A stretch of DNA of 64,000 bases from Dehalococcoidia bacterium. Its GTDB lineage: Bacteria > Chloroflexota > Dehalococcoidia > Lucifugimonadales > UBA3495. Position 1 is the first letter of the stretch. Each line of letters starts with the position of its first letter. Position numbers and translations under genes: made by a program. The DNA lies in assembly GCA_022827095.1 (NCBI GenBank), contig JAJDTP010000019.1:212363-276362 (forward strand), read 5' to 3'. The notes beneath the pieces are model-generated. The model saw only the letters and a list, made by a program, of their open reading frames with translations. It made no database searches and was not told the origin of the DNA. Below are positions 37,229 through 46,360 of this stretch, in pieces.

Positions 37229-38071
37229 CTACGCCACCGCGGGGGTGGCATCTCCGGTTAGCATGATGTATTTGTCGGGTCTCCATTGGGTGTCGTCATC
37301 CCACGGGCAATCGCACTCGTCTTGGTCGTGTGCGCAATCCGTTCTGTAGTGGAGAAACGTGGCGATCCTGACGCCCTGCTTCGGCGCTATTCGGACTGCG
37401 GCTTCGCGGTCGGGCTCCGCATTATCCATGACCCAGTCGGTGTCGGGTTTGTCCGGCAGGCCGTGCTGGCCTCCCAGCTCCGGTCCCCGTTCGAGCGGTA
37501 TGTACACGAACTGGGGCGTCGTATCGCAGCCGCTGCATTTTGAGGGCATCGTTTCGGTGGCCAGCCACTCGTCGATCATGGCGGCGTGGTCGCAGAGCTT
37601 GTACGGCGGCGGCGGGCCGCCGTTGGCCCGCGGTCTCAGACTCACCGGTTGGTCTCTCCCGAAGGTGACCTTGTTTTCGGGCATGGTGTACCTGACGCCT
37701 TCGTCGTTGAATATCTGCATCTGGGTAAGGGTCCACGGGCAGTACCAGCGGGAAGGCGGCGTTGGTCCTTCGGGATTGTCCACCCACTGTTGCAGGGCGT
37801 TCCTGGCGCTTTTGGGTGACCGGTAGCATCCGGTGACGCGGGTGGCGATCAGATAGTCTCCCTCACGGGTGTCGCAGAGGTCGCAGATCATGTCGAATCC
37901 CTCGCACTCGCAGATGTCGGGGTCTTCGACGCAGCCGACCCAATGGTCGTTGCCGGGACTGCATTCCATGAGCGCCACGAAGGCGACGCGTCCATCGGAC
38001 ATTTCCGCGTCGTACCAGTCTCTGTGGGCTTCTGAGGAGAATGTGATGTGGTTCCATTTGAGTTTGCGCAT
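37229..38071 (-). CDS. Hypothetical cysteine-rich protein
   Basis: A 280-residue protein with several Cys pairs (CECEGFDMICDLCD, KCSGCD, CAHDQDECDCPW) that could bind zinc. GGAGG precedes the ATG at 38071. It is followed upstream by another small Cys-containing gene on the same strand; the pair looks phage-like. No family recognised. Confidence 0.6.
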   Translation of the reverse strand: MRKLKWNHITFSSEAHRDWYDAEMSDGRVAFVALMECSPGNDHWVGCVEDPDICECEGFDMICDLCDTREGDYLIATRVTGCYRSPKSARNALQQWVDNPEGPTPPSRWYCPWTLTQMQIFNDEGVRYTMPENKVTFGRDQPVSLRPRANGGPPPPYKLCDHAAMIDEWLATETMPSKCSGCDTTPQFVYIPLERGPELGGQHGLPDKPDTDWVMDNAEPDREAAVRIAPKQGVRIATFLHYRTDCAHDQDECDCPWDDDTQWRPDKYIMLTGDATPAVA

Positions 38072-38266
38072 GGCTTCGTTCCTCCGCTCGTTGTGTGTCG
38101 TCGTCGGCTTTGACTGGCCCGGGTTGGTGGTGGCGCTGTCGTGTTCCCGGACATTTGGGCCCACTTTCACCGGGCCTCGGGCGTGAAATTGGCCGCTCCG
38201 ATAGAGGAGCGGCTTGGTGTCATCAGTTTCGGGTTGGCGGCGGCCTTTGCGTCTACGCGAGCGGAA

Positions 38267-38692
38267 TCACCTCTCTGGCTTCCGTCGCGGCCGTCCTTGC
38301 TCGTCAATATCGTGGCACTCCCGGCAGGTGTCAGCCAGCGTTCCGTCGGGCAGCGTCATCTTGTCGTTCCCGCAGTCGCAGGTCCTCTCCAGAATCTGCA
38401 TGGCGCGGTCGAATTCCCGGGTTCTGTTAGCCTCGGCGGTGCAGGACTCCTCTTTGATCTGGTCGTACATGGTGGCAAACCTCCCGAATGCACTTTGGCG
38501 TCTGCCGGCCTGGAGATCCCGGTGGCCCTCTGCCACCCATTTCCCCAGCACGGTTTTCGAGATGGTAGCCCCGTACTCTCCGGCTTGCTCGACGACTTCG
38601 GCATAGGTGCCGTCTGTTTCGGGTAGTGCTCTGAGGACGCCAACGATGTTTTCTGCGGTGAAATAGCCGACGCCGTTGCTGTGTTTGACCAT
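38267..38692 (-). CDS. Hypothetical DNA-binding-like protein with C-terminal zinc ribbon
   Basis: A 141-residue protein. The N-terminus (FTAENIVGVLRALPETDGTY, then ISKTVLGKWVAEG) resembles helix-turn-helix/terminase-small-subunit proteins of phage. The C-terminus has CDCG and CRECH, a possible zinc ribbon. GGAGG stands 6 bases before the ATG at 38692. It probably belongs with 37229-38071 to a phage remnant. Confidence 0.55.
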   Translation of the reverse strand: MVKHSNGVGYFTAENIVGVLRALPETDGTYAEVVEQAGEYGATISKTVLGKWVAEGHRDLQAGRRQSAFGRFATMYDQIKEESCTAEANRTREFDRAMQILERTCDCGNDKMTLPDGTLADTCRECHDIDEQGRPRRKPER

Positions 38693-38780
38693 CGCGCCCT
38701 CCGTCTTGCTCGATTGCTTGCTCGCTTTGTTCTGGGTTTCCGAGCTCGATTCCTTTGGCTCGTCGTTTGTGCATGCAAAT

Positions 38781-38799
38781 GGCCGCCTCAATGGCGGCC
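38781..38799 (-). terminator. Hairpin upstream of the small phage-like gene
   Basis: GGCCGCC-TCAAT-GGCGGCC, a perfect 7-bp stem. Similar hairpins with a nearby ATTTGCATGC or CTTTTGCG tail occur near 44765 and 45675. No strong T-tract; termination is inferred. Confidence 0.4.
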
Positions 38800-38823
38800 C
38801 GGCTCGGTGGTCGGTGTATGGTT

Positions 38824-40623
38824 CTAGAAAGCGGGCCGGAAAGCCACGGTTGGGCAGAGCGATAGCGCCAGCGTTGGCGACCTGAGCCAGGCCAGCATCC
38901 AGGTTGGCAGCGGGTGGTGATCCACGCCGAGATTGCCGCCAATTTCAGCGATGGTGACGACGCCGTCGGAGTTATTGCCAGGATTACCGACCACACCGGT
39001 TTGGTTGGCCAGCAGGGTCAGATTCGCGACCGTGGCCGCCAGATACAACTGGAACTTGGTCTTGACCCGTCCGAAGTAGCGCGCTTGCCGGATGCCCAAC
39101 TGTTCCAGTCGAGCCAGTCGATGCTCCGCTACCACTCGTAGTTGCCGGTACCGGTCGTAGTCAGCGCTCTGCTGCAACGCCCGGGCCTCTTGCAACAAGC
39201 CTTCCTGTGGGTGGATCAGCACCTGCCGTCCCCTCATTCCCTTGGCCGTAAAGCATCGGGACCGCAGCAGACAGCCCTGGCACACCGCACCGTCGAACCG
39301 GAAGGCCTGCAGACGATACACCGTTCCAGCACTGTCGGTGCGTTTCCCCGCCGGCACAATGGTGCGGGTGTTCTGACCCGCTGGACAGGTACAGCTCCCG
39401 GCCAGCAGGTCGATGACGAAGTCATCCTTGGGGAAACACTTCCGGTTGGGACGGCCCGGCACTCGGGCCACCAGCTTGCGCCCGGCGTCAGCGAAAGCCT
39501 GGCGGGTGCCGCCGTCGCCGTAGGCAGTGTCACCCATGGCTTCCGCCACCGCCACATCGACGCTGGCCTCGCTCTGTTCCACCAACTCCAGCGCTCCCAG
39601 ATTGTCGGCAGCGTTGCCTGGTAGCGCGTCCACCGCGGTGATCAACTGACTCTCGGTGTCCACCACCACGGCAGCCTTGTGCCCATCAAAGCGCTTGCTC
39701 TTGCTCTTGTGGCCGTGGCGCATCTGTGGATCATGCACCGACACCATCCGGTCCTTGCTAACTCCTTCTTTCAGACTCACCCCGCCGTCACCGTCAGCAT
39801 CATCACCAGCGCCGTCGCTGTCCCCACCACGCTTCACGTCCTGGAGCAGTAATTGGCCCAGCAACTCTGCCGCGTCAACTATGGCCTGGCGCCCGGCGCT
39901 GTCGGCGTCCAACGCGTCCTGGGCCTGACGGGCCAATTCCAGCAGCCGGTCAGCGTCGGCCACAATCTGTCCCAAAAGCCTCCGCCGCGCCCGACGGTTG
40001 GACCAGTCGATGGCCGTCTCACCCTTTACGCTGGAGCCCACGTAGCGCTTGTAACCGTGGGCTTCCGCCCAGCGCCGCACCGGCACACCCTCCACTGCCG
40101 ACAACGCCCGCATCAGCTTCACGGTGCCGTCGGCCAATAGATTGTAGGTGTCCTTCACCGCACCGCGCCCCAGGATGTACGTCGTGTCCATCGCCACCCG
40201 CATCCCGCGTTTGCCCTTCAGGTAGCCGGCCTCCCGCGCCAGCCGTAGGCTCTGCTCGAACACCTCACGCACCTTGTCGTGCAGGATCAACTGGGCTCGG
40301 AACACCTGCAGCGTGCTCTTGGCAAAGGGCCGATCCTCGATCTCAATGCCCAACGCCACCTTCCAGCGAATGTCGAAATCGGCTCTGGCCTCGGCGTCAC
40401 TGACCTTGTCGTGGGTCTGCAACAGCAGCGCCGTGGCCAACAGGCTCTGCGGCACGCTGACCCGTCCATTGTCCGGGCAGTACAACTCGGCGACGTCGGC
40501 GTCGCGGAACAATTGGCCCCGCAATGACGCCAGCAGCCCATAGAAGGTGTCTTTGCCCACCAGGTCCAGGTACAACTGGTCCGCCTCCCAAATCCCCCTC
40601 TGGTCGGATCGCTCGCCCAGCAT
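38824..40623 (-). CDS. IS1182-family transposase
   Basis: A 599-residue DDE transposase: N-terminal DUF772-like domain (VSVPQSLLATALLLQTHDKVSD), Asp in MRVAMDTTYILGRG, a basic/acidic insertion, KSKRFDGHKAAVVVD, Asp in AMGDTAYGDG, then a Cys cluster (CTCP, CQGC, RC) and EHRLARLEQLGIRQARYFGR with the last acidic residue. The stop codon lies in the terminal inverted repeat. ATG at 40623. Confidence 0.9.
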   Translation of the reverse strand: MLGERSDQRGIWEADQLYLDLVGKDTFYGLLASLRGQLFRDADVAELYCPDNGRVSVPQSLLATALLLQTHDKVSDAEARADFDIRWKVALGIEIEDRPFAKSTLQVFRAQLILHDKVREVFEQSLRLAREAGYLKGKRGMRVAMDTTYILGRGAVKDTYNLLADGTVKLMRALSAVEGVPVRRWAEAHGYKRYVGSSVKGETAIDWSNRRARRRLLGQIVADADRLLELARQAQDALDADSAGRQAIVDAAELLGQLLLQDVKRGGDSDGAGDDADGDGGVSLKEGVSKDRMVSVHDPQMRHGHKSKSKRFDGHKAAVVVDTESQLITAVDALPGNAADNLGALELVEQSEASVDVAVAEAMGDTAYGDGGTRQAFADAGRKLVARVPGRPNRKCFPKDDFVIDLLAGSCTCPAGQNTRTIVPAGKRTDSAGTVYRLQAFRFDGAVCQGCLLRSRCFTAKGMRGRQVLIHPQEGLLQEARALQQSADYDRYRQLRVVAEHRLARLEQLGIRQARYFGRVKTKFQLYLAATVANLTLLANQTGVVGNPGNNSDGVVTIAEIGGNLGVDHHPLPTWMLAWLRSPTLALSLCPTVAFRPAF

Positions 40624-40705
40624 GGTCTCACTTCACCCCGCTATCTCAGCTGGCCCGGAGTATAACCTCCGCTTCGCCAGCCGAGGTTTCCGGCCGAATT
40701 TCTAG
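38824..40705 (-). mobile_element. IS1182-family insertion sequence
   Basis: Inverted ends CTAGAAAGCGGGCCGGAAA (38824-38842) and TTTCCGGCCGAATTTCTAG (40687-40705) agree at 16 of 19 positions. CTAG at both outer ends could be a 4-bp target duplication, which would make the true IR start at AAA. One transposase fills the element. It is complete and uninterrupted, so possibly active. Confidence 0.8.
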
Positions 40706-40745
40706 TTGACCAGCAAGTCGTAAAACTCAGCCCAATGCACAGCAG

Positions 40746-40776
40746 CCCGCCGGCGCCCCGACTCCGGCGGGTTTTT
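40746..40776 (+). terminator. Rho-independent terminator
   Basis: Stem CCCGCCGG / CCGGCGGG, 10-nt loop, then TTTTT on the plus strand. No plus-strand gene now ends here, so it may be a relic of sequence removed by the IS. Confidence 0.65.
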
Positions 40777-40905
40777 CATGCAACCATCAACCCCGGAGGA
40801 GGCGAAGAAACCCAATACGACGACCACCGCTATCGACATCCCCGGCATCTGCAAAGTAGCAGCCGACCTATCCACCTTGGTCAGAAAACGAGCGAGCCAA
40901 TCAGG

Positions 40906-41637
40906 CTATTGCAAAAACTCCCCCAACAAGGGAAACCGCTCCCTGGCATAGGCGAGAAGGAACCCGGAGAACGGCTGACCCGGCCGCGTCATCTCGCGCA
41001 GTATCGCCACCGCCCGCCCTATGTCCTCCGTCGGATTGCCCAATCGTGTGACGATAAAGTCCAGGCGCTCCCGACGCAGATAGGGTAGACGGTCTCCCAC
41101 CGCCTCATAGTCGGAGTTCAAATCCAAGTCCGCAATCGTCCTGACCGCCTTCGACCACTCGGCGTCGGACAAGCCGTCGGCCGGACCCATCTGGCCGCTG
41201 TCAAAACGATATTCAAAAAAATCACCAGCCGGCCGTTGCCCCGGCACCAAGCTGGGATTTACGTACGTCACGACGGGACGGTACCTGCTCATAATCGAGA
41301 GCCGCCGGTTTGTTGAGTCCGATGCATCCGGCCACAAGTTGCCCTTCGTGTCGTTGCATCTTCGGCAGGCGTACACCAGGTTGAGCCACGTCAACCACTC
41401 ATCAGGAAAGCTGGCGCGCGGCTGAAAGTGGTCAACAGTTCCCTGGGTACCGCCTCCCGTCGTGCCTCCACCTTTCGAGCATCGGTCCTCGCAGTACGCG
41501 CAGCACCCTACAAAATCAGACCGCAACGCCTCACGGACCCGCCGCCGTTCCCCAGCACCCAAGTCATCCCACTGCGAGTGGGCCGCCCGCAACTCCGCCA
41601 GAAAATCGGGTTCCGGCGACCTTTCCACACCGCGCAT
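40906..41637 (-). CDS. ptuB: PtuB-like HNH endonuclease (Septu)
   Basis: A 243-residue HNH protein of the TIGR02646/PtuB kind: CCAYCE, then VDHFQPRASFPDEWLTWLNL and CRRCNDTKGN give the zinc-bound HNH core with its catalytic His. The ATG at 41637 lies 3 bp beyond the ATPase stop. Its coupling to an ABC-type ATPase matches Septu, in which PtuA-PtuB complexes cut phage or host DNA or tRNA. The C-terminal 100 residues are helical and uncharacterised. Confidence 0.8.
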   Translation of the reverse strand: MRGVERSPEPDFLAELRAAHSQWDDLGAGERRRVREALRSDFVGCCAYCEDRCSKGGGTTGGGTQGTVDHFQPRASFPDEWLTWLNLVYACRRCNDTKGNLWPDASDSTNRRLSIMSRYRPVVTYVNPSLVPGQRPAGDFFEYRFDSGQMGPADGLSDAEWSKAVRTIADLDLNSDYEAVGDRLPYLRRERLDFIVTRLGNPTEDIGRAVAILREMTRPGQPFSGFLLAYARERFPLLGEFLQ

Positions 41638-41639
41638 CG

Positions 41640-43052
41640 TCAAGCGCCGTCTTGCCCCAATGCCTGCGGCTGTCGGTATTTCTCCAACGCTTCGTTGAAC
41701 TGCTGCTCAAACTGCTCTCGCCGCGCCGCCATCGGCCCTCCAGCGAGCAAATCCCGGTCCACCAAGCGGCGCAGCTCCCGGATGCGCTCCTGTCGTTCCC
41801 CCTCTTCCCCTTCATCCTCACGCGGCCCTTCATCCCGCAACCGGCGCAATTCCGCGGCGTGACCCGCTGTCTCAGCATCCGTCGGATCCTGCACGCCCAT
41901 GAAGCCCCGCAGTATCTCGTCCATCGTCCACCCCACAATATCCACATCATTGGGAAGCTCGGCACGAACCGTCCCTTCATCGTCCCGGTAAAGCCGGTGC
42001 ACCTGTCCCTTTTTCAATCCTGCCACCACGAAAGGTGAGTGGGTGCTCGCAAAAATCTGCAACGCGGGGAAATGCTGCAGCAAGGCTGGTATCACACGCC
42101 GTTGCCAGCTCGGATGCAGGTGATTCTCAATCTCGTCAATCAACAGAACAGCCGGCAGTTCATTCCACTCGTTGGCGAATTCGTAATGATTGAGCATCTT
42201 CAGTGCCAGCCACATTATCCACAGCAGAGTTGACTGTGACCCCGAGCTGAGATCACCGACATAAATCCGCTGCGTGCTGTTTCCTGCCAGGTCGATGGGG
42301 CGTTCTTCGGGTTTGATGTGGCCGAACATAGGCGTATCGGTGGTAGCAATGCCCAGCATCCGGTTTATGGAAACGCCGTCGAGATGAGCCAAAGGTTGGT
42401 CAGCGAGAAATTCAACGTCGAAGCCGGTTGGATAGTTGAGCGCTGTGTTGGAAGCAATCAGCTCATCACAAATGACCTTGGCGCACGAATGGGCCACTCT
42501 GTCTACGTAGATGAAATTCCAGGCCCTCCGTTCGCCGGTTGGCGCTTCCTCCCGCGCTTCCCACTCGTACATCTCGAGAGTTTTGGCATACAGCAAATCT
42601 ATGGCAGCTTTCAGTCTGGCTCCGCAGAAAGGCCCCGACAACACCTCCTCCACCGTCGAACCGCAAGAATCCGATTCGCCCAACTCGGAAATGCCGGGAA
42701 GTCCAACCCTGGAAGGACCGATGTATATCACCGGCGGGCGCGACGTCCCATTGGCGCGAAAGTAGGCATCGGAAAACTCCGTGTCGGCGAGGAGAATGTT
42801 CTTGCCCTCCAGCCAATCATCGGCCCTTTCTCTCTCTTCGGCAAAGGTCAACCGCAGGTGGTCCTGAGCAGGGTCCAAAATCAGGTGGCGCTTGGCATCT
42901 CTATCGTTGAAGTACTCGTCAATCTCCGACAGCAGCCGACTTTTCCCAGTCGCGTTCGCCCCCACGAACAGGTTGACTCGTTCGTCGAAACTGAGTTCAA
43001 CCGGTTCGGTGAACGGCGGCACTCCGCCGAAGCGCATGCTGGTGAGGTGCAT
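41640..43052 (-). CDS. ptuA: PtuA-like AAA/ABC ATPase (Septu)
   Basis: A 470-residue ATPase. Walker A GANATGKS is at residues 31-38, a signature-like DLSSGSQSTLLW at about 275, Walker B LLIDEIENHLHP at about 300, and the switch His in FASTHSPFVVAG follows. This is the OLD/RecF-like layout used by Septu and retron effectors. No reverse transcriptase is nearby, so a stand-alone Septu is favoured over a retron. ATG at 43052, with a weak GGAG further upstream. Confidence 0.8.
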   Translation of the reverse strand: MHLTSMRFGGVPPFTEPVELSFDERVNLFVGANATGKSRLLSEIDEYFNDRDAKRHLILDPAQDHLRLTFAEERERADDWLEGKNILLADTEFSDAYFRANGTSRPPVIYIGPSRVGLPGISELGESDSCGSTVEEVLSGPFCGARLKAAIDLLYAKTLEMYEWEAREEAPTGERRAWNFIYVDRVAHSCAKVICDELIASNTALNYPTGFDVEFLADQPLAHLDGVSINRMLGIATTDTPMFGHIKPEERPIDLAGNSTQRIYVGDLSSGSQSTLLWIMWLALKMLNHYEFANEWNELPAVLLIDEIENHLHPSWQRRVIPALLQHFPALQIFASTHSPFVVAGLKKGQVHRLYRDDEGTVRAELPNDVDIVGWTMDEILRGFMGVQDPTDAETAGHAAELRRLRDEGPREDEGEEGERQERIRELRRLVDRDLLAGGPMAARREQFEQQFNEALEKYRQPQALGQDGA

Positions 43053-43567
43053 ATCGCAAACTCCGTGCGAGCATTTTACTACAGCTGTCATCCCCGACCA
43101 AGGCAGCCCACAGCGAAGGGAGACGGCCGTGCGACAGAGGCGGGGCGACCAGGAATGCAACCGCCAACGCAAGGGCGGCCAGCCACAGAGGACTGTGGCG
43201 CGATAATCCGTAAAGCACGGCGATGTCTCACTTTGAAATTATGCTCATGCAGCGCCGGTGAAGACGGATCTGCTGAGTTTGGGACGCTCCGAGCTGACCA
43301 GCTCCCACATCCACCCCATCGGTTGTGCCCAATCGGGTAGTGTCTCAGTTTGAGAGTGACGCGAAAAGGAGGCGAGAGCCCTACCCTTACGTGGAGCGAC
43401 GGCGCCTCACGATGCTGGTGGTGAGGCGGTTCACCAAAGTGACCAGTGCCTACGTGCCTTGCCCGCAAAGTTGATTTTGCCCAGAAAGTCTAACGTCTGC
43501 CCGTAAAATCGGTATCTTGCCCCAAAGTCGCCGGAATTTCCTACTTTATCGGGAAAGCCCTTGCCAC
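43053..43567. other. Intergenic, possible IS scraps
   Basis: No convincing gene. Two related motifs, GATGTCTCACTTTGAAA (43222) and AGTGTCTCAGTTTGAGA (43340), look like insertion-sequence end fragments, but no transposase can be read between them. Confidence 0.35.
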
Positions 43568-43831
43568 CTAATCTTGGGCCATATCCATGTGGGCAACTAT
43601 CGCATCCCACCCTGCGCGAAATGCGCCCTCCACGGTGTCGGCTCCATCTCCCGCGAACAAGCCATTTGGCCCTAAGCACTGCCATAGGTAGGGGGCTTCT
43701 GGGCCATCAGGAGACTGGTATTCCCCGCTGGGACCAAACCACCCGATGTAAACGATCGTGCGGTACTCCCCATAAATCCGCACCATGCAATGATGAGTCG
43801 GCCGTACGGTATACTCTCGTCTCTGCTCCAT
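43568..43831 (-). CDS. Hypothetical small protein
   Basis: An 87-residue acidic, aromatic-rich protein (VRIYGEYRTIVYIGWFGPSGEY, AFRAGWDAIVAHM). The ATG at 43831 is used; a GTG 12 bp upstream is possible. No family recognised. Confidence 0.5.
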   Translation of the reverse strand: MEQRREYTVRPTHHCMVRIYGEYRTIVYIGWFGPSGEYQSPDGPEAPYLWQCLGPNGLFAGDGADTVEGAFRAGWDAIVAHMDMAQD

Positions 43832-43881
43832 GCTGTCCCCCACCTTGAAACCGTATTCGGAAGTTCCGTTTGGTTATTCTC

Positions 43882-44205
43882 TCATTCGGATAGAGCCATG
43901 CCGGTAAGAATGAGCGCCACCGTGAAACAGAAAAGCGAAAAGCCAGTCAGCATCCAATTCAATGTGGAATTGCGAGCTACGCAAATCACCATCACGCTCA
44001 CCGCATAAAAGATGGTGAAAGCGGCAAACCCCAAGGCCCAAGTGTCGTCCATCGGGATTACCCTGGATCGCAGGCCTGCCTTAATGCCAATCGCTGCGAA
44101 AAACGCCGTGGACGCCAAGGCGATCACAGCATTAACAGAGATGGCGACAGAGCTGGCGAATAGCCGCCGCAGGTCACTCTGAGACATATCACATTCGACT
44201 CTCAT
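43882..44205 (-). CDS. Hypothetical membrane protein
   Basis: About 107 residues with three hydrophobic segments (SVAISVNAVIALASTAFFAA, ALGFAAFTIFYAVSVMVICV, WMLTGFSLFCFTVALILTGM). ATG at 44205 or 44187. It lies just downstream of the Septu pair's neighbourhood. Small multi-span proteins near defence genes can be pore-forming effectors, but nothing here shows that. Confidence 0.55.
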   Translation of the reverse strand: MRVECDMSQSDLRRLFASSVAISVNAVIALASTAFFAAIGIKAGLRSRVIPMDDTWALGFAAFTIFYAVSVMVICVARNSTLNWMLTGFSLFCFTVALILTGMALSE

Positions 44206-44593
44206 GGTTTCTGAGGGGCTGTGGGAGATCCGCCATGAGACTCCCCACCCATGGTGCAATCGGAAACCATAGATAACCACGGGGTTCGCCCCTCACTCCG
44301 GCGATGCTACACCAGCGATTAACCGATTTCAAACGCATACAATACCCCCGAGCGGTCGACCCTGTACCAAAGCCAGCATCGTTCTGTGACCGGCGTCGCC
44401 TTTGGTCGCAATGCCGGCTGCGGATGGGAAGATTCGGCAAGACGACCGTCAGCGGCGATAACCGGCGGGGAGCCATCCTTTGCGGGGGGCGCGGGCGAGT
44501 AGTTGGCCCGCAACTGCCGGATTTTGGCGGGCCCGATAGTTTGCGACAATCGTTGCTGCATTGATCGACTTGCGCACAGTCTGCCAGAAAACG

Positions 44594-44613
44594 GGAGTAG
44601 CGAAATCGCCTCG
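44594..44613 (-). repeat. GATTTCGCTACTC motif, copy 3
   Basis: GGAGTAGCGAAATCGCCTCG; differs from copies 1 and 2 at two positions. Confidence 0.5.
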
Positions 44614-44845
44614 CCAACTCAGGACGGTTCCCCTCTCAGCGTTGTCTGGCGGGATCCTGAGAGGCCATGCACAAGGTCCCGAGTTGGTTGACATCCGCCA
44701 GCGGGTGATGTGGCATTTTTTGGCGGCGGCTCGTTTCCTCCTGCTGCTTGTTCGGGCATGCAAACGGGCGTCATTGCGGCGGTCCGGATTCGATGATCGG
44801 CGCTTGCCTTTCGATTGGCCGAATTTTCCCATTTCCCGCACCTGG

Positions 44846-44938
44846 GGGGCGATTTTGGCCGTTCAGGGCCCCCAAATCCTTTCACAGGTTTTCGTTGCTC
44901 TACGTGCGGGAAACGGGAAATGACGGGCATCGTGGGTC
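44846..44938 (-). repeat. Degenerate dispersed element, copy B
   Basis: On the minus strand it would read DARHFPFPARRAT in one frame, matching DTRHFANPPHRAT in copy C. It follows the stop of the TPR gene. Confidence 0.45.
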
Positions 44939-44962
44939 GCTGCCGTGCCGCGCCTCGGGGTT

Positions 44963-45640
44963 CTACCGGTCAATGCCGAAATGTCCCAGGTAGTCGCGCA
45001 GCATCTGAACGCCTCCGTTGGCCTGCTGGTGCAGCGGCTCTTCGTCCAGGGCACTGTCGAAATGCCGGAGAGCCTTTTCCGCCGACTCGCGGGCCGCCAT
45101 CTCGTCGTCGGGCTCGGCGAACGCCGCTCCCATGTGCGCGTGGGCGAGCAGGTTGTGGAGGTCTGGGTTGAGTCCCGCGATCGCGCCGGCTTTGTCAAAA
45201 TCGTCGATGGAGCCCTGGTAGTCGCCGATCTCTCCCCGGGTGATTCCGCGGCGGGTGTAGCACTGCGCGTTCTCGGGCTGAAGCACGATCATCTCGGTGA
45301 GGTCGTCGATGGAGCCGATGTAGTCGCCGGCGCGGTGCTTGTTGTAGGCGCGGCCCTTCAGGATTTCGAACCGTTTGTCGGGCCGGGCGTGACGGTACGC
45401 CTCGCTGTAGGCTTCGACGGCGCGTTCGTGAGCTCCCATGCCGACCATTGCTTCGGCCATGGCGATGTACCGGTCCGATAGGTCGGGCACCAGGTCGATG
45501 GCCTGCTGGGCAGCCGAGGCAGCTCTGCTGTAATCGCGTTCGCGGATGAGGTCGTGGCAGCGGTCGAGCAGGAGTTGTGCTTGGGACGCGTCGCCAATCG
45601 TGGCCGACAGTCCGAGGTGATGGGTGGGTTCGCTGGACAT
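44963..45640 (-). CDS. TPR-repeat protein
   Basis: A 225-residue protein of about five tetratricopeptide repeats (for example LIRERDYSRAASAAQQAIDLVP, HRAGDYIGSIDDLTEMIVLQP). GAGGAG stands before the ATG at 45640. A hairpin with a CTTTTGCG tail lies just upstream (about 45668-45685). Probably a protein-interaction scaffold; partner unknown. Confidence 0.75.
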   Translation of the reverse strand: MSSEPTHHLGLSATIGDASQAQLLLDRCHDLIRERDYSRAASAAQQAIDLVPDLSDRYIAMAEAMVGMGAHERAVEAYSEAYRHARPDKRFEILKGRAYNKHRAGDYIGSIDDLTEMIVLQPENAQCYTRRGITRGEIGDYQGSIDDFDKAGAIAGLNPDLHNLLAHAHMGAAFAEPDDEMAARESAEKALRHFDSALDEEPLHQQANGGVQMLRDYLGHFGIDR

Positions 45641-45736
45641 GCGGGGTTCTCCTCTGGCGGGTTAAACGCAAAAGGCCGCGATTGCGGCGGCTCGGGTTCG
45701 GGTTGGCTGGGTCTGATCGGCTGGTTTCACGCACGT

Positions 45737-45791
45737 AGAGCGCGTTTCCGGTTGTTCAGTGCCCTAAAGTCCTTTCCATCTTTCTGGAACA
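45737..45791 (-). repeat. Degenerate dispersed element, partial copy D
   Basis: Contains only the distal part; on the minus strand KDFRALNNRKRALR aligns with KTLEALKGQKCALR of copy C. It follows the stop of the gene at 45795-46247. Confidence 0.4.
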
Positions 45792-45794
45792 GTC

Positions 45795-46247
45795 CTACTG
45801 TTTCGCAACCCGCTCTCTGGGCTTCGTTGGTCCGGCTACATGCTCCGTGTCCTCGGATACTTCGCGGACGGCGATGTATGCCGACGCCGGGCCTGACGCG
45901 ATCCTGAACTCGAAGGTCTGGTCCAACGTGATCATGCAGTAAAAGTTCGTTTCCATCATCTCCAGGTGGAAGCTTCCCTTCCTCCCGGATAGTTCGGTGA
46001 TGCTCTGTGGCCAGTTGCGGTCTCGGCTCTCGACGATTACGCCGGTGCTGCTGCTGTTTCCCGGTGAGTTGAAGTCCAGTGCAGCGTTCTTGCCGCCTTG
46101 CGCGACGGCGACCTCGAAGGTGTGTCCGTCCACGAGGATGTGGTAGCGGTCTCGGCTCTGACGCTGCACTGTGAATGGCGCGTGGGCTTTCAGGGTGTCG
46201 ATCTCGCGCCGTGACGTGCTGGAGTACGAGTCCACGCAGATTGCCAT
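45795..46247 (-). CDS. Hypothetical protein
   Basis: A 150-residue mixed alpha/beta protein beginning MAICVDSYSST, with GGGGG 8 bases upstream. Segments such as YHILVDGHTFEVAVAQGGKN and NFYCMITLDQTFEF suggest a beta-sandwich. No family recognised. Confidence 0.55.
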   Translation of the reverse strand: MAICVDSYSSTSRREIDTLKAHAPFTVQRQSRDRYHILVDGHTFEVAVAQGGKNAALDFNSPGNSSSTGVIVESRDRNWPQSITELSGRKGSFHLEMMETNFYCMITLDQTFEFRIASGPASAYIAVREVSEDTEHVAGPTKPRERVAKQ

Positions 46248-46360
46248 CTTGGCCCCCTCTGTCGCTTGCTTTCCCGTTGGTGCTCTTTCCTTGCCGCGGG
46301 TTTACTCCCGTTCGATAGCTGCTTTGCGATTGCAGCACATGGTTTATCCATGCTGTTGCG

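Larger units (their letters stand above)
44206..44962. other. Intergenic with repeats, no gene assigned
   Basis: Contains the GATTTCGCTACTC-type motif (44594-44613), a hairpin-plus-ATTTGCATGC-like stretch (about 44750-44790) and the degenerate dispersed element (44846-44938). A 26-codon minus-strand frame beginning near 44717 is too short and has its ribosome site too far away to call. Confidence 0.4.

Noticed and set aside
40779..40952. 57-codon plus-strand frame after the terminator
   Set aside because: It overlaps the 3' end of the HNH gene, lacks a suitable ribosome site and resembles no protein.
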